Of a stretch of 64,000 bases of DNA, positions 34,504-46,305 are shown piece by piece (position 1 is the stretch's first letter; each line of letters starts with the position of its first letter). The notes beneath the pieces were generated by a model, which saw nothing but the letters and a program-made list of their open reading frames with translations, searched no databases and was not told where the DNA came from. A program made the position numbers and the translations under genes. This stretch comes from Coptis chinensis (lineage: Eukaryota; Streptophyta; Magnoliopsida; Ranunculales; Ranunculaceae). The stretch is from positions 71,205,501-71,269,500 of the forward strand of contig CM027378.1 of assembly GCA_015680905.1 (NCBI GenBank), given 5' to 3'.

Positions 34504-36189
34504 TCACTGTTTCGTATCTTTTTTCGAGAGTAAGTACCGAAGTGCGGCATGGTCAGTATATACGATGGTGGATGATCCAACTAGGTAAGGGCGAAACTTA
34601 TCCAAAGCATAGACAATAGCTATGAACTCTTTCTCAGCTATTGTGTAATTACGTTGAACATCATTAAGAGTTTTACTAATGTAGTAAATGACAATGGGTT
34701 TGTCATCATGTCGTTGGCCTAGTACAACGCCAATAGCAAAGTCGATATCATCACACATCAGTTCGAATGGTTGAGACCAATCAGGGGAAGCGGTAGTTAG
34801 GGTGGTTTTTAGAGTTTCAAAAGCTTGTTTGCAATTGAAATTGAAGTCAAATACCGCATCCTTAAGTAGGAGATTGGTTAAGGGTCGAGCAACTTTAGAA
34901 AAATCCTGAATGAATCACCTTTAAAACCCAGCGTGATCTAAAAAGGCACGAATATCATGAATTGTACGTGGGAAAGGTAGCGAAGCAATTTTAACAATTT
35001 TAGCCTTATCAACCTCTATCCTGTCTTTCGAAATGATATGACCTAGAACAAGTCCTTTGATAACCATGAAATGGCACTTCTCCCAGTTAAGTACCAGATT
35101 TTTCTCTTCGCAACGCGTTAACACTTTAGAAAGGTTGGATAGGCAGTCATCAAAGGAATTTCCATAAATGGAAAAGTCGTCCATGAAGAGTTCCATATAA
35201 TGTTCCACCATATCACTGAAAATGTGAAGCATGCAGCGTTGGAAGGTGCCTGGGGCATTGCAAAGACCAAAAGGCATTCATCTGTATGCAAAGGTTCCAA
35301 AGGGACATGTGAAAGTTATCTTTTTTTGATCGGCTGGATCGATGACAATTTGGAAGTAGCCGGAATAGCCATCAAGAAAACAGTAATAAACATGACCGGC
35401 TAAACGTTCTAGCATCTGGTCAATGAATGGGAAAGGGAAGTGATCTTTACGTGTTCTGGCATTAAGTTTGCGATAGTCAATGCAAATTCTCCATTTTAAT
35501 GGAATGAGAGTGGAAATGCATTCACCATTTTCATTTTGTACAACTTGAATGCCGGACTTTTTAGGAACAACGTGGACAGGACTAACCCAGTCACTATCAG
35601 AGATAGGGTATATGATACCCGCATCAAGTAAGCGTAAAACTTCCTCTCTCACCACCTCTTTCATGGCGGGGTTAAGGCGACGTTGCGGTTCTCAAGATGT
35701 CTTTGAGCCATCATCGAGATGTATACGATGCGTGCATACGCTAGGGTCTATTCCCTTAATATCATCTAAGGACCAACCGATAGCAGAGCGGTGTTCATGA
35801 ATGACACGAATCAAACGTGCTTCTTCGTCGGTAGTTAAGTGAGCAGAAATTATTATATGGTGACTACCATCAGGATTGAGATGCACGTACTTTAAATCAG
35901 AGGGTAGAGGTTTTAAATCTGGAGTTGGAGGATTGGGAATCAAGGACTCGTGAGGGGTCATCTCTTTAATGGAAAAGAGCGAGTCCGATTCTTCTGAATT
36001 AGTTAGCAACGCAGCAGTAGGGTCAAATAGTAGTACCGACTCTAATAATGCGTGAACATCCTTAATATACGAGTCATCGTCAAACTCAGGATTATTAAAA
36101 GAAAGAAATTGGTGTACCTTGTCTTCAGGAAACGAGTTTGTGAAATAATCGTGTGTCAGACTATCAACCAAGCTAATCTCACCCTCCAT
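34504..36189 (-). pseudogene. Athila reverse transcriptase and RNase H
   Basis: RT blocks in order: EVLRLLDAGIIYPISDSDWV, RICIDYRKLNARTRKDHFPF, FLDGYSGYFQIVIDPADQKK (first catalytic Asp), FAYR*MPFGLCNAP with a TGA in place of the invariant Trp at 35278-35280, and FMDDFSIYGNSFDDCLSNL (the catalytic DD). RNase H continues as DFAIGVVLGQRHDDKPIVIY, EKEFIAIVYALDKFRPYLVG and VYTDHAALRYLL. A break between 34921 and 34758 disrupts the frame. The upstream part 36189-35692 is the acidic linker usual before Athila RT. Confidence 0.9.
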
Positions 36190-36204
36190 TATAGGATTGG
36201 AAAA

Positions 36205-36984
36205 TTATTTCATTAATTTGAATACGTTGAGTTCGACAGAAAGGTTCCCGAAAGACAATGTCATTGAACCGTTCCGACAATTTATGAAAGCGTTAGCAGT
36301 TGCAAGAAATGGACGTCTCAAGATGATAGGAATGGAGTCACAAGCCACTTCAGTATCTAGAATGATAAAATCAATGGGGTAGTAAAAATCTTGGACCTTG
36401 ACTATGACGTTTTCTACTATGCCCTTTGGGTACTTGATGGAGCGATCTGCGAGTTGCAGAGTCATATTGGTAGGTCCTAATTCATGAAGACCTAATTGCT
36501 TAAATAAGTAGTAAGGAAGTAGGTTAACACTGGCTCCTAGGTCTAAAAGTGCGGTAGCGGTATACTTGTCGCCCAACGTGCATTGTACAGTTGGTCAACT
36601 TGGATCTTTGTATTTAACCACACCATTGGTAGTAGTAATTGAGGAAAAATGCTCAATGAGGAACGCTTGTTGAGGAACATTCGTACATCGTTTGGTGGTG
36701 CACATGTCCTTCAAAAACTTGGCATGCTTAGGCAAATGCTTAAGCGCATCTAGAAAAGGTAAGTTTATAGTCAAATTTTTGAAGGTTTCACGAATCTCAT
36801 CGAAATGTTTGTCCAAACGGGCAGGGAACAAAGCTTTTGGGCGGAACCGCACATAAGGATCAGTGGCGTCTTTCCCTAGGGACGTGGGTGTAGATTTGGA
36901 AGGAACAACTTCGTCCGTTATAGGTTGCGAGGTAAGAGTTGGAAGGACATCAGCCGTGGCTTCCGTTGATTCTTCGTATGGCAT
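36205..36984 (-). pseudogene. Athila protease region
   Basis: The retropepsin active site reads ALLDLGASVNLLPY, the D-L-G variant usual in Athila, followed by IDFIILDTEV. The preceding segment (36984-36595) is the conserved Athila stretch with VRFRPKALFPARLDKHFDEI and FLKDMCTTKR. A TGA near 36577-36579 separates the two. It cleaves the polyprotein. Confidence 0.85.
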
Positions 36985-37201
36985 ACGTATGTTATTGTCG
37001 ATGGTTCGGCCAGAACGAAGAGTGGTGATGGCATTTACCTTACCCCGGCTTAGATTACTAGATCCTGGCGCATTGTTGAGTTCAAAGGCAGTGTTTGTAG
37101 GCTTAGGGTTTTGGAACTGCTTGGCCAGGGAACATGCCCTTTTGACTTTTATCTTGTGCTAACAGCTGAAGAGACTGTTGGATAGATGCTAAGATTTGAT
37201 T

Positions 37202-38617
37202 CTAATGATTCATGTAAGTCAGAAAAGTTTCAGCTGTTTTATCAGTAGCTGATTGTACCAGTGGAGCAGTAGGCACAAGTTCACGGTTATTGTTTACGGG
37301 TTGATTTTGGTAGCCATATCCTTGATTAGCGGGAATAAGGTTGCGGTTGTTTTGGTACCCTATATTTGCGTTGCTGGGAAAATTACCTTGCCCTTGCTGG
37401 AATTGCGGAGGATTGCCTTGACGGTAGGAATTGTAGTTCGCGGGTGGTCGTACAGAAGCGTTGTTGACACCCGAAAGAGCTTGTTGTTGGGCAAGGGGTG
37501 CCCAAGCCAAATTCGGATGTTGTCGCCAAGGTGCATTAGGGATGTTAAAAGCACAAGCCTCCTCAGAAGATTGGGGAGGGCACTCGTATACCAAGGGACA
37601 GTAAGAATTGGTGTGCTCCGGACTTAAACAAAGAGGACATAGGGAAGCGTTGGCAGCCATGACCTGTTTGGGTTTTTGATCATTTACTTGAATCGAAAGA
37701 GCATCGACCTTTTTGTTTAGGGACTCGATCAGAGTTTTTAATTCCGGATCTAGTTTGACCTCAAACATAGATGTAACCTTGGTAGGAGTGTCTTTAGAAG
37801 ATCTGGAAGAATCAATGTTTCCCTAATGGGTGCTTCGTGAAGCCTGTTTCTCAAGGAAAGTGTATGCTTCAGTAGCGCCTTTGTCCATGAAACAACCACT
37901 GTTCATGATATCTAATGTTTCCTTTGGATGGTCAGAGAGACCATTAAAGAATGAACGGACTAATACAGCGGTGTCGAGCTGATGATGGGGACATTCGAGA
38001 AACAGATCAGTAAATCTGCTCCATGCTTCCGAAAAGGATTCCTGGGGATGTTGGTGAAAGAATTGAATCTTCTGAAGCATTTCTGTAGTTTTCTTCTGAG
38101 TATAGAATTTTATCATGAATGCTTGTACGAGCTTGGCCCATGTGTCAATGGATTGCGGTGCTTGTCCTGCGAGCCAAACTGAAGCTTTATTAGCTAAGGT
38201 GACGGGAAACAACCTAAGCAAGATTTGTTCGTTGGTAACAGTCGGATGGCGGAAAGTGGTGACTACTTGTTGCATCCGAAGAAGATGATTGTACGGTTTT
38301 TCATGGTCTAAACCATGGTAAACAGGTAACAAATCGAAAATGTTTGGCAGAATACGAAAATCACCTACAATCGCATCGAGTTTAATGCAGGAAGCAGGTC
38401 CTTCCTGTAAGGCAGTATAGAAATCCGAAAGGGGTTTCTTGAATGTGAGATTTTCCTGAGCCATAACTAAGGGAGGTAATGGTAATGGAGATGTTTGACG
38501 AGGTTGGTTTACGGAGGAGGAACTATGTCTAGGAGATAGCATAAGCAGTTGTTTATTGTATTTTCGACGACGATATGTAAGTTCTAATTTCTTATATTTA
38601 CCAGACCGTAGTCTCAT
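37202..38617 (-). pseudogene. Athila gag
   Basis: Starts MRLRSGKYKKLELTYRRRKY at 38617. The capsid core contains FRILPNIFDLLPVYHGLDHE, ASVWLAGQAPQSIDTWAKLV and WSRFTDLFLECPHHQLDTAV. The nucleocapsid-like part has one zinc-knuckle-like C-x2-C-x4-H-x4-C in LCPLCLSPEHTNSYCPL. Asn/Gln-rich repeats follow (NYNSYRQGNPPQFQQGQGNF). 37823-38617 and 37202-37768 share a frame with one nonsense change between them. Confidence 0.9.
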
Positions 38618-39892
38618 ACAAATACAAATTTTAATTCAAGGCTCATAAGGAACGAATTATGACTGGAGGTTTTAGAATTAAGGAAGGAGGGAGGTGAAGC
38701 ACGTCTTCCTGAGCTGTTGCTTACTCGAGCAAGTAAGCTAGGATAACGTGTAAATATTCCACCAGCCAGGTCACCTGAGAGAATTGAGGGAGGTTGTTCG
38801 TGCTAACACGTTCCTTAATTAGGCAACCTCAATCTTTCGAGTTTCCTAGACACTGATGGAATATGATAATGATTTATGATGGTATATTATGTGGGGTGTT
38901 ATTAAGATAATTAAGATGAAATTTTAATTATTAGGATTTTTTTTTTATCTTTTATTATTATTATTATTTATTATTATTTTTTTATTTTTAGTTTACATAA
39001 TTAATGTATTATGGAGACGTGATTATGGAACATGCAATTAAAATCAATAGATGCCAAAATAGAAACTAAACATACAATTAACACATACTAGTTTTACGTA
39101 GGAAGTCTACACATGCAAATCTATATTACTTATGCGTGAATAGTATTATGTCCTACGCATGCAATAATCTATAGCTACTGATACATGCAATTATATGTGA
39201 GCTAGGGGAATGTCGAGAACGAACTCATGCAAATGAATACCACGTACGTGAATTGATGTAACATACACATACAAAAATATTCTAAGCAGGTGGTTTGAAA
39301 CTACTCATACATCCAAATATATTCGAATCATATTAATCGTGTTAACGTGAAGATGTAGTGACGAACCACATTTACATGCAAAGAGTTCTCATGCCAACAC
39401 AGAAACATGCAAGGTAAAACAGGTTATAGCAAACAACCAAATAATATCCTCGACAAAGTTTGAGAAGTTTAAGAATTTGAAACCTGGCGTCCCGTGATTC
39501 CTCGTACAATGATCGAACTAACTCCCGAGCTCATGAACTTACTGGATAAACAGGACTAGAGAGTCCAAAAGAGTACTGAAAAGGAAAGTGGCATGTACCT
39601 GAAAACCGAAGTGTTGATATTCCAGGTTAGTCTCACGCGCTACTAATATAGTCTCGTCCGAGACTCTTTTGTCAGTTTAATACTTCAAGTTCCTACGGAA
39701 TACTTAAACTGTGCTAATAAAAATAAACAATATCTGGTTCACAGGTATATGTTAGTAGAAAAAGTTGGGGCAAATAAGTACGTAATACGTTAGTATTGCA
39801 AAAAGAAATGGAAATAAAAAAGATGAGGGGGTAGGGGAGGGGGTTTATGTTTGATGTATTCCAGTTATTACGTTAAATATCCAGAGTCCTTC
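38618..39892. other. Athila 5' leader
   Basis: Untranslated leader between PBS and gag, about 1.3 kb, with A/T-rich simple sequence at 38935-38995. No ORF supported. Confidence 0.6.
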
Positions 39893-39909
39893 GGTGTGTA
39901 GTGGCGCCA
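39893..39909 (-). promoter_or_regulatory. Primer binding site of Athila element
   Basis: Minus-strand TGGCGCCACTACACACC, two bases from the 5' LTR. The first seven bases match the TGGCGCC start of a tRNA-Asp type PBS used by Athila elements; the rest deviates. Confidence 0.6.
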
Positions 39910-39911
39910 TT

Positions 39912-41539
39912 TGATAAAACGTTAATTGTACGTTTATTGGTTTTATACTTAAGTCCGAGGTCCACAGTCCAAAGTCCGAAGACCAAAGTCTGTATAGTCG
40001 TCCGTTTAGTCAAGTTACCGTACTCACGTGGGTTTGGTAGGATAGGTTGAGTAAGGGATCGTCTAAACCTTAGGGCTCGGCAAGGTTCACAACTGGAATT
40101 ACAACTTTTGGTGAGTAGGATTTTAGGTTTTTTTAGTTGGTTTAATTAAATTAACGGTAATGTAAATAATGTAAATTACTAACGGTGATTTCGATGTAAA
40201 CAAACAAATATAGAGAAACAGGGAGAGGGTTAATCATGCTCATGCAAGAATCATTTTTCAACAGTTTATATTACCACATCACTACAGCTCTAATTCATCT
40301 CAAGTTCATAGACAAACCAGAGATGACGTTGAGTATCGATCTCTAACGAAATGAGCACATCTCTGAGTTGCATCGCACTAACACCATAGAGTCGCGTGCG
40401 AGACATTTTGGGTCTCTCGCGAGACTATTTTGGAGCATCAGCACTCCAAATTTGTACAGTCTCAGTCATTTTGGGACCGGATGTATAATCTACACCTAAT
40501 TCCTAAGCAGTCATTCTAGAATATTAAAGAGTCAATCTGGATTCTCACACGAGCAGCATAACCCTCCCCTTGAGGGGGGCGATTAGCTCATGGTCATTGG
40601 AGGAATAATTAAACTTGCTGTATACAATAAATAAGTAAATGCATGACAGGAATTAAACTTGAAAAGAAATTACTTTAATTAAGAAGAAATAACTTACAGT
40701 ATTGAAATTGCTGGAAGAGTAAATGACGGAATATAAAGTACTGGAATTAAAGCTAACTAACTACTTGAAAGCGTAAGCTAAAACATAAAATCTTTGTCAA
40801 GGATCGAATAATGAAGACCCCCTCATATATATAGGCTGGAGAGCCTTGTGAAGGATTTAATTGGGTTTTGTCCGCTTCTCAAATTGAGACGTTCAAAACT
40901 TTGAATAACAAAGTTTTGTTTTTACCTTGTTTAATTTGCTTTGTCTATTCCTTATTAAGGTTTTGTCTTTTTATGTTTTGGTTTTGTCTTTTAGCCCAAT
41001 TCAATTCAAACATTGAATTGGTACGTGTCTTTCCCATTGCAAGGTGGCACAAAATTGTGACCATCACTTGCCACCTGCCTATGCTGACTCGTCATGCCTT
41101 TTGGGCCCGCAGAGTGGGTCCACTTAGTGTGTCCAGTGGCGGCGCTGATTTTGGCATTTTTACAACTTTCTGTCTTTACGTAGAGTTCGTTGCCCTGGTT
41201 GCTCTGGCAGTTCACTAGCCAACGTCGACATCCATATTTATCAGATGTGAGCTTCGAAAGTTTGCTGCTTCTTTATATGTGGACCCATTTTGCACTGGTT
41301 TTGTTCTTTTGGAAACTTCGGCTCTAATCAAATTTTGTTTGGCTTCACTGGGGTTGAGTGGGGAACTTCAAATATTCTAGTATTCCCATACTTTGATGCA
41401 TGTTTTATCATTATATTCATGTTAACTGCGGAAACCTGCAAAAGTATGAAAATATAATAATTACATGATTATTAAACACATAATCGATCAAAATGCTATG
41501 TCTCTCAGGGTTTAATATTACAGTTTTGGGTGTTTATCA
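39912..41539 (-). repeat. 5' LTR of Athila element
   Basis: TGATAAAACG... to ...TTTATCA on the plus strand, matching the left LTR closely. Compared with it, this copy lacks about 100 bp near 40385 and has small extra segments around 40970 and 41120. Confidence 0.93.
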
Positions 41540-43110
41540 CTGCGCAAGACATGGAACGTCCTGACCTGTGTGAATATCACGGTGATATAGGCGACCCTTA
41601 ATAAGCAAAACTGATCTCAAACTGTCCCTAGATTGCGTTTTTCTAGGGGTTGGTCTGTGTTGAATCCATTGCCCATTTTGTTTTTGGAAAATCACATGAC
41701 TATTGATGTATCGAGAATCTTGCATTAATAGATTGGGGAAAAAAACTATTTTGAAAAAGAAATGTAAAATAAAGAAAAGGAAAAATTGTATACTCGCTCC
41801 ACATGTTCACACTTACTCAAATGGCGAGTAAAAAATGTTTTACAAAGAATATGCGAGATATACGTGGACTAAGGCTCCGACATTTACAACTACACACTCC
41901 AAATAGAGGGTCCGGTTACCTTATTGATGTATTCCCTTTAAGAAAAAGATGGAACGGGAGGAAAAGGGAAGGAAACATCGAGGAAACGAGGATTTAATTC
42001 TCGTAGATATGAATACTCACGAAAGAAGTTTTTGTGCTCCATCTTCATTCACATCATCTGTTGCTTCAAAGGTTGTGTTTGTTGGTTTAGGATTTGGGAT
42101 TGCTTGTCCTGGGAACACACCTTTCTAGGTTTTGTCTTGAGCTAACAAGTTTAGAGATTGTTGCATGGATGCTAGGATTTGAGTTTGTTGTTGCATGACT
42201 GATAGCATTATTTTGGTTGGTTTATCGGTTTGGACACTAGTTGGTGGTGAAATTGGAACTAGGTCTCTTTGGTTATTGATATGTGGGTTTTGGTAGTTAT
42301 GGTTAAACTGGGAGGACACCAATGCTCTGTTCTGATTGTTATAGGTATCTTGTCCTTGTCTGAATGTATTTAGTGGTTTGATGTGGCTAGTGAACCCTGG
42401 AGGTGGTTGGGTTTGCGGATTATTAGTCCATGCCAAATTGGGGGTGTTGCCTCCATGGTGCATTTGGTATATTGAAAGCACATACTTCTTTTGGTGGAAA
42501 TGATGATATGTTTGTGAGCAAGGGACAAGTGGTATCTATATGATTTAAGCTTAAGCAGAAATTGTTAGGTGAGGTATTTATGTTCATGACAGGATGACGA
42601 GTTTGGTCTTTTTGTTTGGTTGTGAGGGTATCTATCTTTCTTGTGAGGGTTTCAATTAAAGTTTTGATGTCTAGATCGGATTTCACCTAAAAGATACCAC
42701 TAGCCTTAGATGTACTGGGTTGGGTTATTCTGGAATTGTTTATATCGCCCCAATAGGTACTCTTTTCAGCTTAGTTTTTAAGAAAGGTTAAAGCTTCAGT
42801 TGCACCTCTATCCAAAAAATTATCATTACTCATGATGTCGATGGTTATTTTGTGTTCTTGGAGAAGACCTTTGAAGAAACATTAGACAAGAGTGGATTTT
42901 TCTAGTTTATGGTGAGGACATGAATGGAGTAGGTTAGAGAATCTATCTCATGCTTCGGAAAATGTCTTACTCGGACTCTGTCTGAAGAACTATATCTTAC
43001 TTCTTATATCTTCTGTTTTCTTCGGTGGAAAATACTTCTTCATGAAGGAGAACATAACATTTTCCCATGTAATGAAGGAATCGGGCTTCTGATAAAGAAG
43101 CCATGCGTGA
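41540..43110 (-). mobile_element. Right remnant of an older Athila-type element
   Basis: It continues the remnant at 18300-19195. Near 41640 it carries the AGGGGTTGGTCTG block and near 41865-41900 the CGTGGACTAAGG/ACTTACAAC-like block also found after integrase in the young element (27692 and 32895), followed by gag from 42125. Pol is missing, so this older element carries a large internal deletion. Confidence 0.65.
42125..43110 (-). pseudogene. Older Athila gag remnant
   Basis: 42686-42423 reads DIKTLIETLTRKIDTLTTKQ ... EVCAFNIPNAPWRQHP, matching the young gag (ELKTLIESLNKKVDALSIQV ... EACAFNIPNAPWRQHP). 42481-42125 is the Asn/Gln-rich part. 43110-42770 on the minus strand still reads as the capsid region in decayed form (CPHHKLEKSTLV versus CPHHQLDTAVLV) with several stops. 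The zinc knuckle Cys residues are partly lost. Confidence 0.8.
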
Positions 43111-43924
43111 TGATAATAAGTAGAATAATAGGTTATGGAAAACAATAAATTGAATGATGCTATCAAGGTATTATAAAGTACTCTCTAAACATGTTGTTAT
43201 AAGAGAGTAATCGTGTTCGATCCACTCTTATTTGCACATGCTTGAATACGAATTTAGACTAAATAAAGTTATTCACTAATGATAGAGTAATCTTAATTAG
43301 GTTATGAAAACAGTAATTAAAATGTTGAAACAGTGATTTAAATGATGAGAGAAGGATATAGAGAGGGGAATTTCCACAACGTGATTCAATTTGCTATTAG
43401 CTTAGTCACCAAATCGCTTGTTTTGATCCTTAGTGAATACCAAGTCATCTTTGATCATGACTTTACTAACATGAGAGTTTAGCTCCCCCACAAATCTCTT
43501 TGATGGTGGCTGATAGTTGCACTTTTGCATGTGTAAAAAACTGGTTCTCACACACACTCGAGTACACTCGTTCAAATACCTCCCTCATGTGTACGTTGCA
43601 ATATAATTGGAGTGAGGGTTTCGTTCCACACCAAAAGATCAGAACGCTTGTTATAACTAATTGGAAATAACTTTTTGAGGAAATTATGTGAGCATGATTT
43701 TACAAATATTATTTAAACCATTTTTCTAGGTGACTTAATATGCAATTTATTAAAAATTGTTTTCCTAATCAAGAAATCTAATGGTTGTTAAATGAAGTAG
43801 TAAAAAGACATAGACTTTAATTTAGATATAAAGATTTTATTAGAATCTATAAAAAAAAAAAACATAGAAAAGACTATCAATTATGATAACATTGAACCAG
43901 ATGTCAATTTGCAACCTAGATTGA
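43111..43924. other. Intergenic, nothing recognised
   Basis: AT-rich; possibly more of the older Athila, but nothing I can align. Confidence 0.4.
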
Positions 43925-44262
43925 TGTGTGAGCCAGATTCATGACCACGGACGTCACAGTTAAGAGGAGCGATAGAGAGACAAGTAGGCCTCGTATGATA
44001 TTGGGCCAAAGGGCTGGGCCCAAAGATGAGAAAAAGCCCAGTAACTGTGACCTAGAAAAAAGGAGGGAAGCGGCAGTGAGTGGAGAGGGAGAAGCGACAA
44101 GAAGGAGAGAGAACTACGGCACAACTTGATCCCCCACCCAGCGGTACGTAGGCAGCTCAGATGGGTTCAGCTGATAGGAAAAATGGTGGGATTTCAGTTC
44201 TGGGAGATGAAATTGAGGAGTGGAGACATAGAAGACCAAAGGGTGTGAATTGGGTTCACACA
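43925..44262 (+). repeat. 5' LTR of non-autonomous element
   Basis: 338 bp; ends with short inverted repeats TGTGTGA/TCACACA. Confidence 0.95.
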
Positions 44263-44263
44263 A

Positions 44264-44280
44264 TGGCGCCGTCTGCGGGG
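44264..44280 (+). promoter_or_regulatory. Primer binding site
   Basis: TGGCGCCGTCTGCGGGG one base after the LTR, a form common in plant gypsy elements. Confidence 0.75.
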
Positions 44281-44481
44281 GGATCGAAGGATAACCAGAA
44301 GTTGCAAGTTTAATAAGTATTATAGAGAGAAAGTTTATTGGTTCCGTTCCAGTAAATTAGATCATGCATAGCATAACATAGCAGAGCGGTAGTAGCGCAC
44401 GACGTCTCGTATGTTTTGGATCTAAGAAAAACTTTTAGATTTTATGTATGGCAGAAATTTTTGGATTTGCTTGGATCGAAA

Positions 44482-46080
44482 ATGGGTGGAGAAGAAGGTG
44501 AAATGGGTCGGGCTCAACCCATTCCAGTTCTGCTGGTCCGTTCCTATTCGGTATATGCAACCTACGGTCCATCCTCACCGTGTTGCGCTATACTAGTTGA
44601 TTTGGAGGTTTTGTTTCATGGGTGAAGAAGAACTGAATGGAACTTCTGATGCCTAGGAAACCACTATGAAAGCAAACCCCTTATTGCTCTTATCTTCTAT
44701 GAAGTCTCTGGAGGACCTTTTGGGGTTGAAGATTCAGTCAAGGCAGGAGGGGGTCCCCTTTTATCGTTGCTTGGCTTTTTAATTTTTCCTCTACTTTGGA
44801 GTGTTCCAAAAGCCTTAGTTATAGCTAAACGTGCTACAAGCTTTCCCAAAAATGGCGGGTATGTTCTCTGGATTTCAGCAGCGTTTGGGCCCTTTTGGGG
44901 TTTTCAGGAAGGATTCTTGAAGTGGTTCGGTGGAGTTCTGGATAATGCACTTTACCCCATTTTGTTTTTGGATTACTTGAAACGTTCTTTCCCAATTTTC
45001 AACCGGTTGATTGCTCGAATTCCAGCTTTGTTGGGACTTACTGTGTCTTTGACATATTTGAATTACAGAGGACTCAATATTGTTGGGTTACAATTTCCCT
45101 CCCTTGCCTTCTTCGCTTTTGCCATTTTAGTAATGGGACTTCTTTCAATTCCTCGAATAAGGCCTAAAAAATGGCTAGTGGTTGATTTCAGTAAGGTGGA
45201 TAGGAGGGGATACTTTAATAATATGTTTTAGAACTTAAATTACTGGGATAAAGCAAGTACATTGACAGGGGAGGTACAAAATCCAAGCTGGATATTTCCA
45301 AAAGCTCTTCTTGGGGCTGTGGTTTTGGTGGTTTTATCATATTTGATTCCACTCCTAGCGGCAATCGAGCTTTGGACACCGCAGTTGGATCGAGTGGAGT
45401 GATGGTTATTTTGCGGAAGTAGGGATGTTAGTAGGTGGATTCTGGCTTAAGTGGTGGATCCAGGCAACTGCAACAATGTCTAACTTGGGGTTGTTTGAGG
45501 CAGAGATGAGTAGTGACGCCTTCCAGCTTCTTCGGATGAGTGAGATGGGAATGCTCCCAGCTATCTTTGCTTTAAGATCAAAATATGGAACCCCCACCAT
45601 CAGCATCCTGTGGGGTCATCTTCTTATCGTGGATGAGCTTTCAAGAAATTATAGAATTTCTTAATTTCCTCTATTCAATTGGTATGCTACTTGAGTTTGC
45701 CGCTTTCATTAAATTGAGAATAAAGAGACATGAACTTCATAGACCCTACAAAGTTCCATTACAGACGTTTGGGGTTACAGTTCTTTGCCTGCCTCCTAAA
45801 GTTTTGCTACTTCTTGTTATGTGTCTTGCCTCATGGAAGACATTCTTGGTAAGTGGGGTTGTTGTTATACTTGGGTTTTCCTGTATCTGAAGATAACACA
45901 AGCAGAGGAAAGGAAATGGGTGTGATTTGATACTGTACCGGTGCTACCATCAGATAATTTTGTAGAAGCTCATCCTGTTGTTTCCCAGCAACATCAAATA
46001 GTTGCAGACGAGGCTTCGATAAGCCTTTTGTCGGACCTTGTCATGGCAAAATGGCTAATGGTGTGGATATTCCCAAGTTG
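44482..46080 (+). pseudogene. Captured polyamine/L-amino-acid transporter (LAT/PUT family) gene copy
   Basis: A nearly full-length coding sequence of a plant APC-superfamily polyamine/amino-acid transporter. The start is near 44482 (MGGEEGEMGRAQPIPVLLVR). TM1 follows as IALIFYEVSGGPFGVEDSVK AGGGPLL, then LLGFLIFPLLWSVPKALVIA, GGYVLWISAAFGPFWGFQEG, DNALYPILFLDYLKRSF, LTYLNYRGLNIVGL and RPKKWLVVDF. After this TAG replaces the Trp expected before NLNYWDKAS (45229-45231). Later blocks are in shifted frames: GMLVGGFWLK, NLGLFEAEMSSDAFQLL, GVIFLSWMSFQEIIEFLNFL and LHRPYKVPLQTFG. A tail with VVSQQHQIVADEASISLLSD ends about 46080. Intact relatives are about 480-500 residues with 12 membrane helices in the plasma or organelle membrane. 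Several stops and indels make this copy non-functional. Confidence 0.9.
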
Positions 46081-46305
46081 AGGCTGACCAGCAGTGAAGT
46101 TTCCTTTGTATGACTATTAATATGAGTCTCCTGATATGTTCATTATCAAGTCCCTCATTACATATAGATGGAGAAAAATGGGGATGAAACCACTACGACA
46201 TGGAATGAAACCGAAAACTACGCACTTGAAGTCAGTTGGCTTTGTTGACAAAAGCCGAACTGGTAAGCTTTTTGGGAATCGTCCTTTTTATTATTATCTA
46301 TGATC

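Larger units (their letters stand above)
19196..41539 (-). mobile_element. Athila-type Ty3/gypsy LTR retrotransposon, complete with nested CACTA
   Basis: LTRs at 19196-20873 and 39912-41539; target duplication CTGTG/CTGCG (four of five); PBS TGGCGCC... beside the right LTR and polypurine tract beside the left LTR, both giving minus orientation. Order in the element: 5' LTR, 1.3-kb leader, gag, protease, RT, RNase H, integrase, small ORF, CACTA insertion, three ORFs in the env-like position, 3' LTR. It is 22.3 kb including 4.6 kb of CACTA, long for an Athila (commonly about 10-14 kb), mostly because of the extended env-side region. The gag-pol domain sequence and env-side ORFs are typical of the Athila lineage. 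Confidence 0.9.
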
